Shown piece after piece: positions 1 through 8,212 of a DNA stretch of 64,000 nucleotides. Source of the stretch: Sphingobacterium kitahiroshimense (GTDB taxonomy: Bacteria > Bacteroidota > Bacteroidia > Sphingobacteriales > Sphingobacteriaceae); the NCBI RefSeq assembly GCF_025961315.1, contig NZ_JAOQNK010000001.1, positions 6,076,001-6,140,000 of the forward strand. The letters are read 5' to 3'. A program made the position numbers and the translations under genes. Every line of letters begins with the position of its first letter. The stretch's first letter is position 1. Under the pieces are notes generated by a model that made no database searches, was not told the DNA's origin, and was given only the letters and a program-made list of their open reading frames with translations.

Positions 1-1
1 T

Positions 2-118
2 AAAGCGCTCACGCGTGAAGAGGAACTTTTGCAGGAGAATGAGTATTTACGTGCAGAAAATGCCCTGCTAAAAAAGCTCAGCGCCTTAGCTCAAGCCGAA
101 AACAAGCGAAAGCCATAA
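2..118 (+). CDS. IS3-family OrfA, C-terminal end (partial)
   Basis: This is the last 38 codons of the IS3 OrfA DNA-binding protein; the start lies before the window. The visible part is a charged leucine-zipper-like tail (ELLQENEYLRAENALLKKLS), which in this family lets OrfA and the OrfAB transposase multimerise. It ends with TAA at 116-118, overlapping the ATG of orfB (118-120). The heptamer A AAA AAG at 70-76 sits in this reading frame, and a -1 shift there leads into the orfB frame without a stop until 175. That is the standard way IS3 elements make the OrfAB fusion. Confidence 0.75.
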   Translation, partial: KALTREEELLQENEYLRAENALLKKLSALAQAENKRKP

Positions 119-954
119 TGGAGCTAAGGCATCAATTTGATCTTGATATCCTGCTGAGTTGCGTTAAGATGGCATGAAGTACTTTCTATTATCATTCCAA
201 GAAGGAGGGACAAGCAGATAAATACGAACAGGTCAAAGCGCAAATCAACAAAGTTTACCATGTACATAAGGGCCGCTTTGGCTATCGCCGCATTACCCTG
301 CAGCTCAAACGGGATGGAGTGGATATCAATCATAAGACCATTCTTAGATTAATGAGGGAAATGGGTTTGAAGAGTCTGATCAGGATAAAGAAATACAGGT
401 CATACCGGGGTGAACCGGGCAAGATCGCCCCCAATATCCTCAACAGGAAATTCCAGGCTGAGGGACCTTTGCAAAAATGGGCCACGGATATTACTGAGTT
501 CAAAGTCAAGGAAAAAAAGCTGTATCTCTCCCCAATAATTGATCTGTTCAATCAGGAAGTTATAAGTTATGAAATTACTGACAGGCCGGTCTTTAAAGGG
601 GTAATGGATATGCTCAAAAAGGCACTGCCCAAAGCAAGGGGGGCATCACAACTGCTTTTACATTCAGATCAGGGCTGGCAATACCAAATGCCTAAATATC
701 AACAGTGGCTCAAAGAAAACGGAATCACTCAAAGCATGTCCAGAAAAGGAAATTGCCTTGATAATGCCGTAATTGAAAATTTCTTCGGAATTTTAAAATC
801 AGAACTGTTTTATCTAAAACAATACGAATCAACAGAGAAGTTAAAAAGCGAAATAGAAGATTATATCTCCTATTACAATAATCAACGGATAAAACTAAAT
901 TTAAATGGAATGAGCCCGACAGAATATCGAGCTCATTATTACAAATCTAATTAA
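118..954 (+). pseudogene. IS3-family OrfB transposase with in-frame stop
   Basis: This is the integrase-like catalytic part of an IS3 transposase (rve domain). The DDE residues are visible: Asp in ATDITEF, Asp in LHSDQGWQYQ and Glu in ENFFGILKSE. Reading from ATG 118 gives MELRHQFDLDILLSCVKMA, then a TGA at 175-177, then STFYYHSKKEGQ. Relatives have Arg at that place (RSTFYYH), so CGA to TGA is the simplest explanation. The rest is open to TAA at 952-954. A GTG at 319 could start a shortened protein that keeps DDE but loses the HTH_21 region. I call it a nonsense-mutated transposase; the stop would also cut the frameshifted OrfAB product. Confidence 0.8.
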
Positions 955-999
955 CTAAATTTGTCCAATATTTTGGGGGCAGTCCAAAATGAGACAGCC

Positions 1000-2109
1000 T
1001 TTCTTGTTAAAAAAAATTTTAGAAAGATCGTTGGTGCTCGATAGGTTGATCTTCATAATTGTGTTTTTTCCAAATAAAAATCACGAAATAGTTTCTTTGG
1101 TTGTAGACTAAGATTTACTCAATTTTCTACGTAACATGGAGCGGACGCGCATGTGGTTTATCTTGTCGCGGTATGGTTTACGCACAAATCCCTATACTTA
1201 TTTTATTTCGCCGTACCGCAATGCAAAGGAGTCCTATTGGTTTTTCGTTACGACAGTAGGAAAAATAAGATCCCCGAGATGATTTCGAACAGATTCAACT
1301 AAAAATTAGACTTCCCCTAGCTGGATAGGCTGTCTGCCAGAAGTTCTTTTGGTTTTGACGGGGCACTAGATAATACTGCCGTTTTACATGTTACCTAATT
1401 AGTTTTTCTTAATAATGAAATTCTGTTTCCTTTAAAGCATGTTACGTAGGGATAGCTTTCAGCCTTCACGTGTTGTCAATAAGCCGTAGCGCAATATGAA
1501 CTATCCGAAGTGCAAATGTATGCCGCTTTACAGCAATATGTGATGGCGGTGGTACGGAATCAATTGGCCACAGCGAATAGCTATACCGCCATGGCGCAAA
1601 ATGATTAAGCTGCAGCGTGAATACAAGCAGCCATACTGCTATAAGAGTTGGAAGGGATGGGAAGTCAATCTGCCATAGCGCATTGTTTTATCGCCATGGT
1701 GCAAAATGATTTCTCAAGATTACAGTGTGGCAATGCCTTTTCCGTATTGTCGTCAGTCAAAATCATAAAAAGAGCATTGTGGAATGCAGAACCTGGTTCT
1801 ATTTTGGTTGTTGCATGATACGCTTTCTATGAAAAAAAAGAATATTTGGGATGATAGTCTCTTTTATTTTTATCCCGCTATATCTGTATGTTTCAATAAT
1901 GATACAAAAGAATAATTTGCGACATTTTCTGTGTTTTTTGGCTTGTAGTACTCCTAAGCGTGTGTTTTTATATTATTCGGAGGTTTTTTTGAAAAGGGTT
2001 TTTTATAAAATAGCATTGTTTTAAAAATGTAATTGCTTGATAATTTGTTATATTGCAACGTAGACGCAACCAAGCTTAATGAATATTGAGCGATAACCTA
2101 AATGACAAA
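1000..2109. other. 1.1-kb gene-free stretch with a diverged repeated motif
   Basis: I find no credible coding sequence on either strand here. The stretch contains several related copies of a roughly 18-21 base motif built on GCCATGGCGCAA: 1210-1227, 1483-1500, 1586-1606, 1672-1685 and 1691-1711. The copies at 1586 and 1691 agree over about 20 bases with two differences. The core CGCCATGGCG is itself palindromic. The remainder is AT-rich and without long hairpins. It may be decayed mobile or repeat DNA beside the insertion sequence. No clear TAnnTTTG promoter element for the next gene was seen. Confidence 0.4.
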
Positions 2110-5100
2110 ATGATGAAAATTGTAACGAAAAGAACGTGGGTTCTTTTTATTATCGTGGCTGCCGTGGCAGTTGGCGGTATTCTTTTTCTAGTACGATCAA
2201 ACCAACCAACCTTACCTTTAAAAAAAGGAGCGCATATTGTTCTTATTGGCAATAATTTGGGATCTCGGATGATGAATTATGGGCATTTTGAAACAGAGCT
2301 TCAGTTACGTTATCCGGATTCAAACCTCTATATCCGAAACATGTGCGATGGGGGCAACACGCCTGGTTTTAGGCCTCATGCGAGCCGGAAATCGCCTTGG
2401 GCTTTTCCTGGAGCAGAAAATTTTCAAACGGATCTTGCTCAATCCTCAGGAAGTGAAGGTTTTTTTGAGACTGAGGATCAATGGCTGGCTCGTTTAAAAG
2501 CTGATATCATCATCGCTTTCTTCGGCTATAACGAATCGTTTGAAGGCGCTGAGGGTTTGGAAAATTATAAATCGGAGCTGGATGCTTTTATTAAACATAC
2601 GATTAAACAACAGTATAACGGTACATCTCCGGTGAAACTGGCATTAGTTTCTCCGATTGCTTTTGAAAACCTCTCTAAGCAGTATGATCTCCCTGACGGG
2701 AAGCAAGAGAATCGGAATTTGTCTTTATATGCTGCTGCAATGAAAGAGATCGCAGCGAAGAATAACGTACACTTTGTCGATGTGTATAACCCTACAGAGC
2801 GCTGGTATTTCTGGACAAAAGAGCCCCTAACAATAGATGGATCGCAGCTTACAGATGCTGGATATGCGCGTTTTGCGCCTTTGTTGGCAGACCTAATTTT
2901 TGGGAAGGCTGATGATAAAAATGAAGATAACCGTGATCTTGTACGTCATGCTGTTCTTGAAAAAAATTGGATGTGGCATAACGATATTAAAATTCCGAAT
3001 GGGGTACATGCTTATGGTAGAAGATATGATCCATTTGGGCCTGATAATTACCCTGCTGAAATTAAGAAAATCCGAGAAATGACTGCGATCAGAGATACGG
3101 CAATCTGGCTGGCTGCGCATGGAAAGAAAATGGATGTGGCGGCAGCGGATAAAAAGACAACCCCTGTACCTGAAGTAAAAACAAACTATGATCCTGGAAA
3201 GAATGGCAATTTGGCTTATCTGTACGGGGATGATGCTTTAGCAACCCTGAAAGTTGCCCCAGGTTTTAAGATTGATCTTTTTGCTTCAGAAAAGGAATTT
3301 CCAGATTTGGCTAATCCTTGTCAAATTACGTTTGATAATAAAGGTCGTTTATGGGTTGCTACAATGCCTAGTTACCCTCACTATAAACCAGGAGACTCGA
3401 AACCTAATGACAAGTTGATTATACTCGAAGATACTGATCAGGATGGTAAAGCAGATAAGCAGACCGTTTTTGCGGATGGACTACATCTTCCTGTAGGCTT
3501 CGAAATTACTGCTGACGGTGTTTATCTGTCTCAAGGAACTAATTTTATGCTTTTAAAAGATACGGATGGCGATGATCGGGCTGATGTCAGAGAGATTTTA
3601 TTGAGTGGTTTTGATGATCACGATACCCATCATAATATTCATGCCTTTACGGTCGATCCTTCGGGAGCAATCATTATGGGAGAAGGAGTATTTTTACATT
3701 CTAATATAGAAACTTCTTATGGGCCTGTTCGTGGTACGAATGGTGGTTTTTACCGTTATAGTCCACAACGTCGCTATTTGGAACGGATGGCGCAGCCTAA
3801 TGTACCCAACCCCTGGGGGATAGCTTTTGATGAATGGGGGCAAAATTTTTATGCTGAAACCTCCGGACCTGATGTCAGCTGGATGCTGCCCGTGACTATA
3901 AAACCTAAATATGGTGTAGCAACGACTAAATCCCGAAATCTGGTACAGGATGAACATCGGGTGCGACCGACTTCTGGTCTTGAGTTTGTTTCAAGCCGCC
4001 ATTTCCCAGATTCTCTACAAGGTGATTTCTTGATCAACAATACCATCGGCTTTTTAGGAACGAAAGAACACCGGTTGAATGATGATGGGACGGGTTACAA
4101 AAGTACACATCGACAGGACTTATTGCAGAGTTCTGACAAGAATTTTAGGCCTGTTGATCTGGAATTTGCTCCGGATGGGTCTCTATATATTGCGGATTGG
4201 CACAATATCTTAATCGGGCATATGCAGCATAATGCCCGTGATCCGTTGCGCGATCATGTACACGGACGTATTTATCGGATCACTTACCCGTCAAGACCAC
4301 TTTTAAAACCGGCTCAAATTGCTGGAGCATCTATTCCTCAATTGCTTGATAATCTGAAATTACCGGAATACCGTACCCGTTATCGTACCCGTGCTGAACT
4401 CCGGGGGCGGAAATCCTCAGAAGTACTGCCACAATTAAAAAACTGGGTAGCGAAATTGGATAAAAGTAATCCGAAATATGCGCATCAGCTGGTTGAAGCA
4501 TTATGGGTAAGCTGGGGTTTGAATCAGGTTGATCAAGAGTTGTTGAGGAAGGTGTTGAAATCGGATGATTATCATGCTCGGGCTGCAGCAGTAAGGGTAT
4601 TGCGCTATACGGGGCATCAGGTAAAAGATCATGAAAAGTTGCTGATGCAGGCCGCATCTGATCCGCACGGCCGTGTACGTCTTGAGGTGCTTACCGCCGC
4701 ATCTTGGATGCCAAGGGAGAAAGGCATGCCGATCATGCTGGCAATAGCTAAAAAGGGTGTTGATGATTGGATCGAACCTGCCTATACAATGGCTGTTGCT
4801 AATTTGACTAGGAGGGAGGAATTGAAGGATGATAGTCCAGATAAAGTCAAAACGTCTCTTACCGGAATAGAACGTGATCAGTATATTAAAGGTAAGGCCC
4901 TTTTTGCAAAAGAAGGATTTTGTATCACCTGTCATCAAGCTGATGGCAATGGTTTACCGATGTCTGGTTTTCCACCTCTTCATGGAACGAAATGGGTGAC
5001 AGGTAGCCAAGATCGTTTAATTAAAGTAGTACTTAAAGGTTTACATGGGCCGATGGAAGTCAATGGAACAAAATTTCCGGGTCAGGTACCGATGACACCC

Positions 5101-5283
5101 TTTGAAGGAATGCTCAGTGATGAGGAAGTGGCCGCGGTATTAACATATGTACGCAATTCCTTTGGGAACAAAGCATCTGCAGTTTCCAAAGAAAAAGTAA
5201 AAGCAGTCAGGGCAGCTTCAGAAAGCAAAAAGGGGTTTTATGCTCCAGCGGAATTGTTGCAGGAGTTTTCATTAGAAAAGTAA
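2110..5283 (+). CDS. Membrane-anchored SGNH-like / beta-propeller dehydrogenase / HEAT / cytochrome c protein
   Basis: A large haem protein of the kind common in Planctomycetes and some Bacteroidota. The N-terminus has a membrane anchor (about residues 9-29), then an SGNH-hydrolase-like domain (about 40-270), a PQQ-dehydrogenase-like propeller of the membrane-bound dehydrogenase type (about 374-727, with repeated DxDxDGxAD loops such as EDTDQDGKADK), HEAT-like repeats (about 740-900), and a class I cytochrome c with CITCH near residue 938 and a distal Met-rich stretch. Likely role: extracytoplasmic sugar or alcohol oxidation passing electrons to the haem; the substrate is unknown. The SGNH blocks look inactive: GDS is replaced by GNN (about residue 47) and DxxH by DGSQ (about 243). 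ATG 2110 is preferred over TTG 2086 because the anchor follows directly. It is transcribed opposite to the neighbouring catabolic run. Confidence 0.8.
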   Translation: MMKIVTKRTWVLFIIVAAVAVGGILFLVRSNQPTLPLKKGAHIVLIGNNLGSRMMNYGHFETELQLRYPDSNLYIRNMCDGGNTPGFRPHASRKSPWAFPGAENFQTDLAQSSGSEGFFETEDQWLARLKADIIIAFFGYNESFEGAEGLENYKSELDAFIKHTIKQQYNGTSPVKLALVSPIAFENLSKQYDLPDGKQENRNLSLYAAAMKEIAAKNNVHFVDVYNPTERWYFWTKEPLTIDGSQLTDAGYARFAPLLADLIFGKADDKNEDNRDLVRHAVLEKNWMWHNDIKIPNGVHAYGRRYDPFGPDNYPAEIKKIREMTAIRDTAIWLAAHGKKMDVAAADKKTTPVPEVKTNYDPGKNGNLAYLYGDDALATLKVAPGFKIDLFASEKEFPDLANPCQITFDNKGRLWVATMPSYPHYKPGDSKPNDKLIILEDTDQDGKADKQTVFADGLHLPVGFEITADGVYLSQGTNFMLLKDTDGDDRADVREILLSGFDDHDTHHNIHAFTVDPSGAIIMGEGVFLHSNIETSYGPVRGTNGGFYRYSPQRRYLERMAQPNVPNPWGIAFDEWGQNFYAETSGPDVSWMLPVTIKPKYGVATTKSRNLVQDEHRVRPTSGLEFVSSRHFPDSLQGDFLINNTIGFLGTKEHRLNDDGTGYKSTHRQDLLQSSDKNFRPVDLEFAPDGSLYIADWHNILIGHMQHNARDPLRDHVHGRIYRITYPSRPLLKPAQIAGASIPQLLDNLKLPEYRTRYRTRAELRGRKSSEVLPQLKNWVAKLDKSNPKYAHQLVEALWVSWGLNQVDQELLRKVLKSDDYHARAAAVRVLRYTGHQVKDHEKLLMQAASDPHGRVRLEVLTAASWMPREKGMPIMLAIAKKGVDDWIEPAYTMAVANLTRREELKDDSPDKVKTSLTGIERDQYIKGKALFAKEGFCITCHQADGNGLPMSGFPPLHGTKWVTGSQDRLIKVVLKGLHGPMEVNGTKFPGQVPMTPFEGMLSDEEVAAVLTYVRNSFGNKASAVSKEKVKAVRAASESKKGFYAPAELLQEFSLEK

Positions 5284-5306
5284 TGTTACGAACTTATTTG
5301 ATACTA

Positions 5307-5342
5307 AGGGTTAAGTAGTGTTATGCTACTTAACCTTTTTTA
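5307..5342 (+). terminator. Rho-independent terminator after the haem protein gene
   Basis: Perfect 10-bp stem GGTTAAGTAG (5309-5318) / CTACTTAACC (5326-5335), 7-base loop, followed by a run of T. It separates the plus-strand haem protein gene from the convergent dehydrogenase gene. Confidence 0.85.
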
Positions 5343-5356
5343 TATCGCCGATACCC

Positions 5357-6322
5357 TTAAGCTTGCTTCTGTAGGGCACTCAAATTATAGACACTTCTAC
5401 TTTCTGTTTTTTCGTCCCGTAAAAGCGCCAGTACATTGGTGATGGTATAGACGCACATGTGTCTATAGGTCGTAGCAGTAAGGCTACCGGAGTGCGGAGT
5501 AATGAGTGTATGTCGATGATCGACAAGTGCGTCCGGATGCTTTGGAGGTTCTTCTGGTAATACATCGGCAGCAAAACCTGCAAGGCTGTTTGTATTTAGT
5601 GCCTTTACAAGTGCTTCATGATCGATCAATGCTCCTCGGGCTGTGTTAATGAGTAAAGCCGTAGGTTTCATCAGATTGAGCTCCTGCGCACCCAATAAGG
5701 TTCCGATAACAGTAGTATAGGGGAGATGGAGACTGACAATATCGGCCTGTTGCAGGAGTTCTGTTTGTGTAACCTGTCGATAAGGAACATCTTTGGTAGA
5801 TCGGCTTGAATATATGACCTTCATACCAAATGCATCAGCTAGTTTAGCCACACGTTGACCTATATTGCCCAGACCGATAATACCAAGGGTCTTTCCATGG
5901 AGCTCATCTCCGTTATATTGGTTACGCCAGTTCCAGTTGTTATTTTTTACCTGCTGAATGGATTCGTACAGGTTGCGTGTGAGCATAAGCATGAGGGCTA
6001 GAGTATGTTCTGCAATTGTTGAAGCATTGGATGCAGGAGCATGTATGATGCTGATATTGCGAGCAGTTGCTTCATGTACATCAATATTATCAAGTCCTAC
6101 GCCACATCGGGCGACCGCCTGTAGGGCGGGACAAGCATCCAATAGTGCCTTGTTGATCTGACCCTTTCCACGGGTAATGATGGCGTTTATGGTGTATTTG
6201 TCAATTGCTTTCTGCAATGAAATACTGTCGTAGCCTGTCAGTACGTTAACTTGATCTTGCAGCATGACTAAGGCTTCTTCAGCTATAGTTTCCAGTAATA
6301 AAACGTTTTTTTTGATTGTCAT
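5357..6322 (-). CDS. D-2-hydroxyacid dehydrogenase (PGDH-like)
   Basis: NAD-dependent dehydrogenase of the D-isomer 2-hydroxyacid family, 321 residues, which interconverts 2-keto acids and D-2-hydroxy acids. The Rossmann fingerprint GIIGLGNIGQ lies about residues 147-156. The substrate-side motifs VARCGVGLDNIDV, INTARGALIDHEAL and PEEPPKHPDALVDH are present, including the conserved Arg of the ARG motif and the catalytic His region near HSG. There is no C-terminal ACT domain, so it is not a full-length SerA. It is the last gene of a minus-strand catabolic run, 33 bases after the VOC gene. I infer that it handles a keto or hydroxy acid produced by the enolase-superfamily enzyme upstream; glyoxylate/hydroxypyruvate reductase activity is an alternative. 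Confidence 0.85.
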   Translation of the reverse strand: MTIKKNVLLLETIAEEALVMLQDQVNVLTGYDSISLQKAIDKYTINAIITRGKGQINKALLDACPALQAVARCGVGLDNIDVHEATARNISIIHAPASNASTIAEHTLALMLMLTRNLYESIQQVKNNNWNWRNQYNGDELHGKTLGIIGLGNIGQRVAKLADAFGMKVIYSSRSTKDVPYRQVTQTELLQQADIVSLHLPYTTVIGTLLGAQELNLMKPTALLINTARGALIDHEALVKALNTNSLAGFAADVLPEEPPKHPDALVDHRHTLITPHSGSLTATTYRHMCVYTITNVLALLRDEKTESRSVYNLSALQKQA

Positions 6323-6355
6323 ATGATGGGATTCCGCAGTACTCTTTATTGGCGT

Positions 6356-6841
6356 TTATTTATGATATAAGGTAGCTTCATCAGATTTGTATCCCCTGAA
6401 ATCATTTCTATTGGAAATATAGATACCTTCTTCATAGAGATCGTCTTCTAGAATAAGTGGATCAATTTCACTGCCCGGTGCTGATGATATTTCGACGAGA
6501 TTGCCTGCTGGGTCACGTAGAAAAAGCTGCATGGCACCATCTGGTAATTTTCTTACTTTCCCCCAGGGTGTAATATCGATCAGCTGGAGTTCTTTCATGC
6601 GAAAAAAAATCTTGTTAAAATCATCTACTTGAACGCAAATATGTCCGCGAAATGAAGGCGTATCTTCCCATTCCGAGAGATGAAGCTGTTGCTCATCATT
6701 AAATTTAAAAAACATCACAGGGTAATCAAATCTAAAGGCAGCAAGGGGTTCCAGACCCAGTTCGTTTTGATAAAATGCTGCTGCCTTTTCAAGATTATCT
6801 ACGATAAGTGTAACGTGGTTGATTTTGATTGCCCGTGCCAT
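6356..6841 (-). CDS. VOC-family (glyoxalase/dioxygenase-fold) protein
   Basis: A 161-residue single-unit protein of the vicinal oxygen chelate fold. The N-terminus IKINHVTLIVDNLEKAAAFY carries the first metal-ligand His typical of the fold, and LFLRDPAGNLVEI near residues 112-124 carries the usual Glu of the second half. QQLHLSEW and HICVQVDD add further potential ligands. The family includes glyoxalase I, dioxygenases, epimerases and resistance proteins, so the reaction cannot be assigned. Its position between an enolase-superfamily dehydratase (22 bases upstream) and a 2-hydroxyacid dehydrogenase suggests a lyase, isomerase or aldehyde-handling step in the same sugar-acid pathway. Confidence 0.75.
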   Translation of the reverse strand: MARAIKINHVTLIVDNLEKAAAFYQNELGLEPLAAFRFDYPVMFFKFNDEQQLHLSEWEDTPSFRGHICVQVDDFNKIFFRMKELQLIDITPWGKVRKLPDGAMQLFLRDPAGNLVEISSAPGSEIDPLILEDDLYEEGIYISNRNDFRGYKSDEATLYHK

Positions 6842-6863
6842 ATCTATTGATTTATTTTGTTAG

Positions 6864-8030
6864 TTAGATTTTCTGTTTAAACTCATTAATAAAATTCCAG
6901 TTGGGTGTTAGTCCCAGCCCCGGTGCCACTGGAGCCGCGATGACGCCATCAGTAACTGTAATCTGCTCGTGGACCAGATCATACATCATAGGATTACCTC
7001 CAAGTGAAAACTCAATGATTGTTGCGGCCTGGGATGCAAATGCGACATGGAGCCCTGCCATAAATGAGAAAGCAGAACCCCAACAGTGCGGAGCAAGTTC
7101 TAATTGATGAACACTTGCTAGGTGTCCTACGCGCATGGTTTCGGAAATACCTCCAATAATCGCTGCATCGGGCTGTATGACATCTAGCGCTCTGACTTCA
7201 AGTAAATCGCGGATGTCAAAGCTTGTAAATTCACTTTCTCCTGCAGCTATGGGAATTGTAGTGGAAGCTCGGACTTCTGCTGTACCGTGTCTATTGTCAG
7301 GATTAATGGGTTCTTCAAACCAGTACAGATTACAATCTTCTACTCCTCGACAGAACTGTTTTGCTTCAGGTACACTAAAGGTACCGTGTGCATCTGTCAT
7401 GAGTTTAATGTGAGGACCGAGTGCTTTTCTTGCGGCTTTGACACGGTCAATACTGTTTTGGACAGTTTGATCCATGATACCGACACGCATTTTTACGGCA
7501 TTAAATCCTTTAGCAACATAACTATTGAGCTGCTCGCCTATATGATCAACGGAAGCCCAGCCACCACTGGCGTACGCAGGCATTTGTTCGCGACAGGCTC
7601 CGCCAAGAAGGTCCATAACAGGTACTCCCAAAGCTTTACCTTTTAAATCCCACAGAGCGGTGTCGATACCGCTCATTGCGGCTATAGTTAATCCTCTTCG
7701 ACCAAGGATAGGGAATCTTCGACCTCTTGTGAGTGCATAATGATCGCGTGTGCCATTGTACATCTCCTCCCAAAGACGGTTTATATTTTTTGCATTTTTA
7801 CCAATTAAAATGGGTTTTAATTCATTTTCAATGCAGCTTACTATGGATGCGCATACTCCAGATGATCCGACAGCTGCTTTTGCCTCTCCGAAACCTTGAA
7901 GACCATCTTCAGTGGTAACGACCACGAGTGTCATGTCGAAATTGGTTAGCAGACCGTAATCTGAAAAATGCTGTTTTTCTTTTGGTATAGGACATCCCAG
8001 CCAGAATGCTTCTATGTTTGTTATCTTCAT
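6864..8030 (-). CDS. Mandelate racemase/muconate lactonizing (enolase superfamily) sugar-acid dehydratase-like protein
   Basis: A 388-residue enolase-superfamily enzyme, likely to abstract the proton alpha to a carboxylate in a sugar acid and eliminate water or epimerise. Visible motifs in order: capping-domain start MKITNIEAFWLG; GFNAVKMRVG with the KxR catalytic pair; metal ligands Asp in LMTDAHG, Glu in YWFEEPINPD and Glu in IAAGESEF; Asp in DVIQPDAAIIGG; and the His base in LAPHCWGSAF. The His pattern fits the MR subgroup (sugar-acid dehydratases), but the substrate cannot be read from sequence. A 182-base gap upstream contains two perfect palindromes (8049-8068 and 8182-8200), so this gene may have its own regulated promoter. 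VOC and hydroxyacid dehydrogenase genes follow closely. Confidence 0.85.
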   Translation of the reverse strand: MKITNIEAFWLGCPIPKEKQHFSDYGLLTNFDMTLVVVTTEDGLQGFGEAKAAVGSSGVCASIVSCIENELKPILIGKNAKNINRLWEEMYNGTRDHYALTRGRRFPILGRRGLTIAAMSGIDTALWDLKGKALGVPVMDLLGGACREQMPAYASGGWASVDHIGEQLNSYVAKGFNAVKMRVGIMDQTVQNSIDRVKAARKALGPHIKLMTDAHGTFSVPEAKQFCRGVEDCNLYWFEEPINPDNRHGTAEVRASTTIPIAAGESEFTSFDIRDLLEVRALDVIQPDAAIIGGISETMRVGHLASVHQLELAPHCWGSAFSFMAGLHVAFASQAATIIEFSLGGNPMMYDLVHEQITVTDGVIAAPVAPGLGLTPNWNFINEFKQKI

Positions 8031-8048
8031 TGTTTCTATTTCTAATAG

Positions 8049-8068
8049 GGTAAATAATGCTATTTACC
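8049..8068. promoter_or_regulatory. Perfect 8-4-8 palindrome upstream of the enolase-superfamily gene
   Basis: GGTAAATAATGCTATTTACC is a perfect inverted repeat with a 4-base centre, 18 bases upstream of the ATG at 8030 (minus strand). It could be an operator or a short hairpin in the 5' leader of the dehydratase mRNA; there is no T-run, so it is not a standard terminator. Confidence 0.5.
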
Positions 8069-8181
8069 GAAATTTAATATTGATTACTCCTTAGTCTGTG
8101 ATATCAAGTTCGATGAGTTATTCAATTGCATTATTGCTGGTGTTGCGAAAAGCTCATTTTATATTTTTGAATCCTGCTCGG

Positions 8182-8200
8182 ATGTTGTAGCCTACAACAT
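8182..8200. promoter_or_regulatory. Perfect 9-1-9 palindrome, candidate operator
   Basis: ATGTTGTAGCCTACAACAT is a perfect inverted repeat, 12 bases after the stop of the epimerase gene and upstream of the dehydratase gene. The shape resembles GntR-type operators, though no GntR gene is in the window. On the plus strand it is followed by six T, but no plus-strand gene ends here. The half-site ATGTTGTA also occurs at 10150-10157, upstream of the ThuA gene. Confidence 0.5.
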
Positions 8201-8212
8201 TTTTTGTGACAG

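Larger units (their letters stand above)
1..996 (+). mobile_element. IS3-family insertion sequence, right part
   Basis: The window opens inside an IS3-family element (IS150-like layout). It holds the end of orfA, an overlapping orfB and a right terminus. Downstream of orfB, the sequence read inward from the end gives TGTCTCATTTTGGACTGCCC, starting with TG as IS3 ends do; an alternative end lies at 986 (reverse complement TGGACTGCCCCC). The left end is outside the window, so inverted repeats and target duplication cannot be compared and the outer border is uncertain by about 10 bases. A slippery heptamer (A AAA AAG, 70-76) for -1 frameshifting is intact, but orfB has a stop codon, so the copy is probably not autonomous. 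Confidence 0.8.

Noticed and set aside
1000..2109. CRISPR array in the repeat-bearing region
   Set aside because: The repeats are unevenly spaced and diverged, without uniform spacers, and no cas gene is present.
2079..2113. TTG 2086 and ATG 2079 as starts of the haem protein
   Set aside because: ATG 2079 is in another frame and meets a stop after five codons. TTG 2086 would place eight polar residues before the anchor; ATG 2110 is simpler.
4501..4938. 145-codon minus-strand ORF inside the haem protein gene
   Set aside because: Lies wholly opposite a well-supported coding region and has no domain pattern.
7287..7646. 119-codon plus-strand ORF opposite the dehydratase gene
   Set aside because: Antisense to a gene with all enolase-superfamily motifs; composition typical of a shadow frame.
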